Origin: Rhodocollybia butyracea | Taxonomy: Eukaryota; Basidiomycota; Agaricomycetes; Agaricales; Omphalotaceae | Assembly: GCA_015501585.1 (NCBI GenBank) | Contig: JADNRY010000071.1 | Span: 186,001-250,000 of the forward strand | Length of the DNA: 64,000 nucleotides | Direction of reading: 5' to 3' | Shown: one piece after another, positions 56,176 through 64,000 of the stretch | How positions within the stretch are numbered: position 1 is the first letter of the stretch | Layout: each line of letters begins with the position of its first letter | Translations under genes and position numbers: made by a program | The notes under the pieces: generated by a model | Seen by the model: only the letters and a program-made list of their open reading frames with translations | What the model was told of the DNA's origin: nothing | Database searches by the model: none

Positions 56176-59137
56176 ATGTTACGCTTGTATTGGATCGTCA
56201 CCCTTCTCTACACTGCAAAAGTTGCTCATTCTCAATCTGGGTTTTCCGATGCTGTCCCAAGTTCGGCGTTTACATCTCAGCTTCGAACAAGCTTAGCTTC
56301 CTCTACAGCCATCTCTGTCACAGCTGTATCAAGCGGGTTTTCTACCGTAACGCCGTCGAAGAGTATCACTTCAAGCGGGTTTGCTACGGCAACACCATCG
56401 AACACCATCGCTTCAATCACCGCAACAGCGACTATAACAGCTGCTCCAACGCCGACTGTTACTTCTTCATCAAGCCCAAGCGGAATTCCGATAGGTATAC
56501 CACGGGATTACTCTCCAGCGGGTTTAGCAAAACTTTGGGACCTGGTATGATACCTTCACTTTATTGACGCGTTCTGAATCAAGAAGATATCCTTCTCAGG
56601 TCGGACCTGTCGAGGTACCTCCAATCACGACTACTGTCATCCCGCAAACTCCGATCGCGCTACCATCCCACCCACCTGCGCTATATCCGTCGTTTTTGGC
56701 TGTCGCCCCAAAAGACATTCTTCCCGACTTGAAGTATCCAGAGGGGTTCCTCTTCGGAGTAGCTTCCGCCGCATATCAAGTCGAAGGGGCCGTGATGGAA
56801 GAAGGAAAAGGGCCAAGCGTGTGGGACTGGCAAGTTTTTCTACCGAGATTTTACCGCCTGATATTCAATTCGTCTCGTGGTCGTGCTCCAGGGCCAGTCG
56901 CCAGCCTGGAGCGGTAACAGATAACACCACCGGTACGTGTTTTCCGATTGAGGCTTTCGGAAAAGAGCTTATGGTCTTTCCGACAGCGGATGTTGTGGAC
57001 TTGCATTACTTTCTCTATAAAGAAGACGTGGCAAGAATTGCTGCACTGGGAGTTAATTCTCATTCCTTCTCGTGAGGCTCTGTGTCTGCTCTACGTCGAT
57101 ATGTATGTTTATGTGAACTAGAGTCTCGTGGGCAAGGATTTTCCCGTTTGGTGCGGCCGACTCCCCCGTCAATCAGCAGGGACTCGATCATTATGCGGAT
57201 GGTAAGTCCTCTATAGACTCCTTAGATCTCGTCAACGTCAGCAGGAACTGAACCGAATTTCTACTAGTCATTGAAACCCATCTGAAATCCAACATCACCC
57301 CTGTTGTAACCCTTTGTATGTCTCCCGTTACCTATTTTGGCCCTCCATCGAGCTCATTCACGATAATAGTCCATTGGGATACTCCTCTGGCTCTGGCGGC
57401 TTACTATGGTGGATTTACTTCCCCCAAATTGTCGACGATTTTGTACAGTAGGCTTTTTTTGGTTCCTCCAGGAACGAGAGCAGAACGCTAAATGTGTCGT
57501 CAAGTTACGCTAAAACCGTCTTCACTGCGTACAACGGATCTGTTCATACTTGGTGAGTACCCTCGTCATTCGCACACTTCTAAGTTTGACTAAACTTAAA
57601 CTTGGTGATAGGTATACTTTCAATGAACCTCAGGTCTACTGTGCTCAAGTGGGCAGTTTCCCATTCAGTGAGCACCATGTTGAACCAAATCTTCCAGAGA
57701 AAAATAACGACTGTACAGATTTGAGCTTCGCACCTGGTATCAACGAACAAAATGCCCAATTCCAGTGTTCCTACAACCTTTGTACGTCGTCCACTCTGAG
57801 ATAAACAAACCATACTAATTTATCGACTTTAGTGAAGGCTCATGCTGGCGCGGTTAAAGGTAAGTCGTCGATACGGATAACAGAAGTTCCCTCTTGACGA
57901 TAATAAATAATTATATAGCTTTCAGGGAAATGGGTATCACTGGAGAAATCGCATTCAAGAGTGCTGATTATATGTATGTGACAACCACCACATTATTTCT
58001 ATCGATTCTACTAATACTGTTCTGCTACCAGCGGGATGCCTTGGAGAGCAAATAATACTGAAGACATGGAAGCTGTCGAGCGTAACGCCGCTTTTAATAT
58101 AGGAGTATTTGCGGATCCTGTATATACTACGGGAGGACTGGCCACAGATCCTCAAAGATACACTTCCTCCTGATGTTCTACCCCGCCTCACTGAACAGGA
58201 ATCGAAAGAGATTCTAGGTGAGTCTTCATCGCGTTTTCTCTGACACATAGTAGAATAATCGTTCATCTAGGCACGGCGGACTTTTTTCGCGATAGACGCA
58301 TACAGAACTTATTGGAACGCAGCGCCTCCGGAAGGTATCGACGCATGCGTGAACAACACGTCGGACCCACTTTGGCCTGGCTGCTTCCTCGAACTCATGA
58401 ACGATTTCAATACGGGATGGTCTTCAGGCCCAGCTTCTGACCCTCTTACACCTTGGCTTCAAGCCACCCCTCAATTTTTGCGCCCGTCTTTCAAGCGATT
58501 ACACGAGAGATGGCCAACATCCAAAATTGTATGTAAATTTCGGTGAAGTTAGAGAGAATATGCTAACGATCCTTGTACCACCTTATTCTCCCCAGTACTT
58601 GTCTGAGTTTGGTTTCACCCAGCCCTTCGAGGGGGTACGCAACCCTCAAGTATTATTCCAGCTCACTGAGGACCCCGAGCGAACGAGTAAGTCTTGGTAT
58701 TGCTAAAAAAAATCCGAACAGATGCCAGATGCTCACATATTCTTCTGAAGATTACTACATGACTTACCTTGGTGAGCTTCTGCTCTCAATTCATGAGGAT
58801 GGCATACCAGTTCAGGGGGCTTTCTGCTGGGGTACGTTCGACAACCATAAAGCCGTTAAGATGCTCACTTATACCTCTTACAGCTATCATGGACAATGCT
58901 GAGTGGAACAGTGGACTAAGTGCCCGGTGAGATCCTACTCTGAGCGACACTACCTTCCAAACTCATTTGCTGTATACTATTTGCAGATTTGGAATCCAGT
59001 ACGTCAATTACTCCAGCCCGACACTGGAGCGATCCTACAAGCGTTCTGCGTTCGCGTTGGGTGAGTTCACGGATGTTCTTAATCCAACATATCATACTGA
59101 TTATTCTGTAGCCGATTTCTTCGAAGCGCATCTTTAA
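56176..59137 (+). CDS. Secreted GH1 beta-glucosidase (lactase-phlorizin-like)
   Basis: ATG 56176 gives a signal peptide ([20 protein letters not shown]) and about 100 residues rich in Ser, Thr and Ala, then the GH1 domain from [20 protein letters not shown]. It is split by roughly a dozen short introns. Landmarks are [56 protein letters not shown], the acid/base Glu in WYTFNEP (57625-57627), MPWRANN, and the nucleophile Glu in YLSEFGF (58605-58607). It ends [17 protein letters not shown] at 59137. GH1 enzymes hydrolyse beta-glucosides such as cellobiose. The O-glycosylation-prone N-terminal stretch suggests a wall- or surface-bound form. Both catalytic residues are present. Confidence 0.9.
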
Positions 59138-59462
59138 AATTTGATTGAACGAGCTCGAAAATTTAAAATAAATTGGAATAGTATATCAGCCGTGCAACGG
59201 TGCAATTGGATTGTTTGTCTAAGCAACTTTGAGATGTACAGTGTACTATTGGTGACTATTGGTGTTGGTGTGCGCCTACATATTACAGTTGAACCCTTAT
59301 TCTCTATCAATCGCTTCACCATTTGCCTACAGCCGCTATGACTCTTGCAACCTCAGAAGCAACTGAGGCTAAAAGTTGGAATAGGTGTCTGTGAGACAAT
59401 TTTTATGCGCGTATCTACTAATACTATCAATTCCGTGTCCTTTCCACATGACAATACCGTCG

Positions 59463-60616
59463 TCAGTCTGTTTAGAAGACATTTTCTCTACCGTTCCGTT
59501 ACTTGCACTCCGAGTCGCGACAAAAGGCTGAGATTTGCAGTAGATGCTACATCAACTTACTGGACGACACAAGAAAACGATCTGTTCCGCCATCCACTAC
59601 GGATATCAGCACTCAGTACTCAACGTTGAGTACTGAGTGCTCAACGTCGGCCTTTGTTTGTGTCTGGATGTCTTCTTTTTCAATAACCCATCCATTATCA
59701 GCCCAATCCCGTTTTCACCGACGGATGAAGGCTTTCTCCTTGCTTAATGAACCATTCGCGTCGAATGTCCCCATCCCGAGCGAGTCGAACAACTCGAACT
59801 CGGCCTGACAGAGCCCCGCTGGCGGACAACCTCTCCAAATGCATAGAGAACTGATTTCAGTATGCTCGATAACTTCGCTTGGAACTGTGTGAAGGGTTCC
59901 GTTTTGAAGATCATGAAAAGTTAACCCAGTACCTATGACATCTATACAGTGCAGCGTGTCAATGTTCCACATGTCAATACTCTTGTACAGCCCACGGGCC
60001 TTGCAACAGGAACTTGGCCAGCATAGTGAAGAGATTTCGCGGTAGCTCTGCAAGACATGCGTTGCCTAGCCATTCATAACTCGAGTCTGCTTGCACGTCA
60101 GCGAGACGTGCAAATCCTGCACTGCGAGTTCACCTGAGCTGGCAGTGATATATTCCTAGAGAGGTGACTGTCATGTGTATGCAGCTTTGGATACCTGCAT
60201 AAAGGCAACACAACCCATGTCGGCCATATTGGATCGCCCTGCAAGGTGATCCCATCCTTCTGGACTTGGTACTGGCATGTGAACCATGCTAAGCTTTATC
60301 TCAAAGTTCAAGCTTCCGTGCCGCTCGAGAGAACTTAATAATTCAGTGTATACCTTCAAACAACGACGTTCAGTATCTTTTAAAGATACAAAATAAGCAT
60401 GTACCTGTCTGCAAGAGTACAAGATGCCAAAACACGAGCCACGACTAGGTGGAACTTGCCAGTCCAGTCGTACAAAATCCAGTCCTCGGTCATAGCTGTA
60501 ATAGCATTCGGCGGGCTCGCAATCCTCATAAAGAGTAAGTAGTCGTAGATCTGATCACGAAGTTCCCGTGCTAACAGAAGGAACGTGGAAAGTGGTTGGC
60601 TTTCCGCTTGGGACAT
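59463..60616 (-). pseudogene. Tandem-duplicated gene of unknown function, copy A
   Basis: The minus strand starts MSQAESQPLSTFLLLARELR at 60616, with LRDQIYDYLLF, an F-box-like helix seen in many fungal proteins that begin 'LPRELRDKIY'. It continues EDWILYDWTGKFHLVVARVL, then after an intron VYTELLSSLERHGSLN and MVHMPVPSPEGWDHLAG, and a third exon FARLADV ... YEWLGNACLAELPRNL. Compared with copy B, two bases are missing near 60000 and the frame of the tail (SIDMWNIDTLH, LCQAEFELFDSLG) is lost, so it is probably a pseudogene. The repeat itself extends to about 59463. Confidence 0.6.
59608..59641. repeat. Perfect 34-bp palindrome
   Basis: AGCACTCAGTACTCAAC is followed at once by its exact reverse complement, centred on AACGTT. 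Copy B of the surrounding duplication has only GCACTCAACATC at this place, so the palindrome arose in copy A or was lost from copy B. Confidence 0.9.
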
Positions 60617-60670
60617 CCTGTTGAAGGAAGAGGATGGATGGGTCAAACGAACGATTAAGTACTGTGTCAA

Positions 60671-61095
60671 CTTGCTCTTCTTTTAAGCGCGCACATCAAC
60701 TGCCAAATTTAAGAATCATAGATATCGTACATGTGTATGAAGTGGGCTATCGATTAGACGTATCGTGGACACCCAAGCAGATACCAGAATAACCCAGTCA
60801 GCCCAAGCCATCCCCTCCTGGGACCTGCGCTTGCTACCCATACCTCCTCAGTCCTGCACCACCACAGCCGCTTGCATGGTAGTCACTAGCACCATAGCTA
60901 CTTGTATTCCATAGCCGCTTGCGCCTCCATAACTACTTACTTGTGCCCCATAACCACCTCCTTCAGAACAGACTATTATCAGCCCGTGCTGTAACAGAAA
61001 TACTGCTAGTAGTGTATTAAGTATTATTTACAAGTTTACAAGTTGATATTCATCTCTATCCTAGAATTGTTCTGTCCATGCTGATAATACAATTG
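60671..61095. other. Spacer between the two tandem copies
   Basis: Contains a Pro/Cys/Tyr-coding micro-repeat (CATAGC(C/T)(A/G)CTTG, CATAACTACTTAC and similar) at about 60890-60960. No gene. Confidence 0.35.
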
Positions 61096-62245
61096 TCAGT
61101 CTGTTTAGAAGACATTTTCTCCACCCTGGTCTTTCCTTGTACTTCGAGTGGTAACAAAAGGCTGAGATTGCTAGTAGATGCGACATAAACTATTGGACAA
61201 CGCAACAAAATCTGAGAGGACGATGTCGCTGACTAGCAGCTTCTCTAGGCGGAGATTGGCCTGCAGCACTCAACATCAATCTTTGTGTTGGCAGGTCTTC
61301 GTTTTCAATAACCCATCCATTATCAGCCCAGTCCTGTTTCAGCGATGGATGAAGACTTTCTCCTTGTTTAATGAACCATTCACGTTGAATGACCCCTTCC
61401 CGAGCGAGTCGAACAACTCGAACTCGGCCTGACAGAGCCCCGCTGGTGGATAATCTCTCCAAATGCATAGCGAGACCGAATTCAGTATGCTCGCTTGGAA
61501 CTGTAGGAAGTTTCCGTTCTGAGGAACTGTGAGGAGGTTTCCGTTATGAGGATCGTGAAAAGTTGACCCAGTACTTATGATATCTATATGGAGCGTGTCA
61601 ATATTCCACATGTCAATACTGGCATCCTGTGGCTTGGACAGGCCCACGGGTCCTTGCAACAGGAACTTGGCCAGCATAGTAAGAAGATTTCTGCGGTAGC
61701 TCTGCAAGACCTCCGTTGCCTAGCCATTCATAATTCGATCTGCCTGCACGTCGAACCAAACGTGCAAATTGTGGCACTGCGAGTTTACAGCTGGCGCTAT
61801 CTTGTGTATGCAGCTTTGGATACCTGCATAGAGGCAACACAACCCATGTCGACCATATTGCATCGCGGAACCTTGTAAGGTAAGGCCATTCTTCTGTATT
61901 TGGTAATGGCATGTTAACCACGCTAAGCTTTATCTCGTAGTTCAAACCGTGCCGCTCAAGAGAACTCAGGATTCAATGTATACCTTCAAACAACGACGTT
62001 CAGTATCTTTAAAAGACACAAAATAAGCATTACCTGTCGGCAGGAGCACAAGACGCCAAAACATGAGCCATGACTAGGTGGAACTTGCCAGTGCCAGTCG
62101 TACAAAATCCAGTCCTCGGTAATAGGTGTAATAGCATACGGCGGACTTGCACTCCTCATAAAGAGCAAATAATCATAGATCTGATCACGTATTTCTGTGC
62201 TAACAGAAGAAATATGGAAGGAGGTTGGCTTTCCGCTTGAGACAT
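61096..62245 (-). pseudogene. Tandem-duplicated gene of unknown function, copy B
   Basis: Collinear with copy A, about 1.63 kb further on. The start MSQAESQPPSIFLLLA is kept, but one base is missing where copy A has GCACGGGAACTTCG, so the LRDQIYDYLL motif falls out of frame. A second shift lies in LAELPQK. The tail exon is better kept than in copy A (PQDASIDMWNIDTLH, CIWRDYPPAGLCQAEF). Confidence 0.65.
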
Positions 62246-62368
62246 CATGGGGAAGGACGGAGTGAATGATTAAGCCATCTTCTTCTAAGTGCGCATTCTC
62301 ATCATCTGATCGTGAATCGGTCCGGGAGCCGGCCTGAAGCGCTTAGCGTTCCTTCATCAACGATCGCC

Positions 62369-63471
62369 ATGCCAGTGTGCACAACATGCACTCACTGGCT
62401 TCCTTTCCTATATACAGTCTACCAGTCTGATTACAATCTCAGACTAGAGCAATGTGTTTGTACCATTGTTAACGTTTTTCAACAAGACTCTCAGACTTCC
62501 CATCTCTTAGCCCAACTGCCACTCATTTGCTGCTGATCCCTACGTCGAACTGGACGGATTGAATATTCTCATTGAACTAATGCTCTTGCGACGAGCTGTT
62601 TATATCCATTTACTGTATAACAGAGGTTCTGAACCGCGCAGAGAGGATGGAACGAATGATAATACGAGGAAATCCGAGATTGAGATCCAGAAGAAGGCAA
62701 TGAAAAAAGAAAGAAATTCGTGGCAGCTTGTTCTACGACTAGGCTTGATATTGACTACTATTGACGCGTTTATACGCTGGAGCCAGCTCAATAGTATGAG
62801 CCGCGCCTTTTCTCCATGGGCTATCGAGACTCTATCGGGGTTTGTTAGGATACTCGTCGGCAGTTGTATAGGTGTGTACCCGAGTCAACCTCATTTAAGC
62901 TTCTTTTATGCTCATAGCCTTCTCAAAACGGTCGCATTTCATGCAGGAATCATCCTTGCTTATTACGCGGTTCTTCGAGTTTTCAATAAGAGGCCAAAGT
63001 CAGATATTTCGGGTGAATTTCGCGTTGCTTATGGTGTGCTCACTCATGCTGTATAATTTTTTAAGCTTACCCTACTCAGGTTCTCCCTCATCCCATGGCA
63101 TTATCTATCTCTTCATTACAACAAATATCTTCCTTTTCCTGCTCACCATCTGGCGGCCTTCGCGTTCCCAAACCAACATCGAATATCCCGTTTTCTCCGA
63201 AAGTATACATGTCGTCCTTAATGCTCTAGAAGTCACCACAGACGATCTAGACCGCGAGTGGACAGAATGGACAGTCCGAAATGTCCTGGGTGGAATGTCT
63301 GCAGGGTTTGGGCTTCGCGTTATCATGGATGTCCACCCGGTAGCTGCGACGTTTGTTATTGTGTTTGGGTGGTTCGTCAAGACTCGGGTATCGAGATTAG
63401 TGTTGGCTAGTGGATGGATTGGACAGAATGTGACTAGTCCAGAGGCGTGGTTGGCCTCGAGTATTCCTTGA
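62369..63471 (+). CDS. ARV1: ARV1 sterol homeostasis protein
   Basis: Three exons, 62369-62455, 62511-63012 and 63080-63471, give 326 residues in a closed frame. The N-terminus carries the ARV1 homology domain: MPVCTTCTHWLPFLYTVYQS, NLRLEQC, PNCHSFAADPYVELDG, and IELMLLRRAVYIHLLYNR. The CxxC pair in VCTTC and the later CPNC form the usual putative zinc-binding site. Helices follow at about residues 110-130 and several further on. ARV1 sits in the ER membrane and affects sterol transport, sphingolipid levels and GPI synthesis in yeast. The first exon was recovered by splicing across an intron that divides the second CxxC. The length matches fungal ARV1. Confidence 0.88.
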
Positions 63472-64000
63472 GTTACATGGCCGTGATGCAGAGCTGGGTC
63501 GTGCTACGCTGTACCAGCCCCGTTGTGTTTCCCGTTACGATTATCCACGCATTTCAATGTACGATTGGTCGCCACCAACGCTCCATCGAGACTATATGGA
63601 ACAACTACCCCGTATCCGGACTGGGGTTACAAAAAACGACCGGGATCAGGTAGTTGGCACCCCATAACCAATCAGTACGCTATAACCGAACAGCATCAAC
63701 CAATTTCAGAGACTCGCTACTGTTTACGTTCCGGATAGCGATGTGGAATGCAGTTCGTATTCTTATCCTTCAGCTCGAACGGTACTATAGGCAAGAGATT
63801 ATCGCAGTGTATCTAGCCATTTACAAATGAGCAAGGCATTGGGATTGATATTGAGAGCACGCTCGGACGCGGCAAGGACAATTTTGCTGTACCAAATGCT
63901 TGACGTTTGAGGATGATCTTCTGAACTAGTTTTATATGGTGAAGGTTTTTAATCTTCGAAACCAGAGCTTTGGCGCTGGGTTTGAAAGTCTAAGGGAATC
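63472..64000. other. Intergenic DNA to window end
   Basis: The frames at 63447-63738 overlap the ARV1 end and contain Tyr/Pro-rich low-complexity sequence only. No gene is supported. Confidence 0.35.

Overview
The window reads as nuclear DNA of a mushroom-forming basidiomycete (Agaricomycetes). Protein-coding genes carry many introns of about 45-65 bp with GT-AG borders. Several families are typical of that class: seven-helix membrane proteins of the type that ends 'ESGAIYS...FSMITVR', a second multi-helix membrane family (DUF6534-like), F-box genes in tandem, a TRI5-type sesquiterpene synthase, and TPR proteins with a short 'FSITNANFSNV' N-terminus. No species can be named from the sequence alone. 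Exon borders below were worked out by hand; those whose spliced length is a multiple of three and that restore family motifs are marked as solid.

Layout. 1-3387 is a hAT transposon whose 5' end is cut by the window edge; its transposase has an in-frame stop. 3388-9682 has no convincing gene but holds an LTR-like block (about 7053-7766) and a near-perfect CACTA-type MITE with two 270-bp arms (8527-9221). 9683-24611 is a gene region: seven-helix membrane protein, decayed Cys-rich gene, TMT1-like methyltransferase, a repeat-rich gap, a second membrane protein, a 73-residue CYSTM-like protein, the mitochondrial branched-chain keto acid dehydrogenase E1 beta subunit, and a secreted glutaminyl cyclase. 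24976-40839 continues with an 814-residue TPR protein, two convergent small proline-rich membrane proteins, a type I metacaspase, an NCS1 nucleobase permease, an ERMP1/PFF1-like vacuolar or ER M28 peptidase and an F-box protein.

41.3-46.7 kb is a tandem array of at least three copies of one F-box gene family in different stages of decay. 47.0-50.5 kb holds two more broken genes: a quinone oxidoreductase with two single-base losses, and a sesquiterpene synthase broken by a 5-bp tandem duplication exactly inside its NSE metal-binding motif. After a gene-poor, repeat-bearing stretch come a second F-box gene type (53.5-54.6 kb), an orphan 216-residue protein, a GH1 beta-glucosidase with a Ser/Thr-rich N-terminus, a pair of tandemly duplicated, frameshifted genes (59.5-62.2 kb) and ARV1, a sterol-homeostasis protein of the ER.

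The housekeeping genes (BCKDH E1 beta, QPCT, metacaspase, permease, M28 peptidase, ARV1) are intact and do not form one pathway. The accessory parts between them are where duplication and decay concentrate. I did not find a clearly new multi-gene system. The most unusual signals are the precise long-armed MITE, the 34-bp perfect hairpin just upstream of the CYSTM gene TATA box, a GC-AG intron that is GT-AG in the sister copy, a 212-bp TG...CA insertion with target duplication inside an intron, and a palindrome born inside one copy of a tandem duplication.
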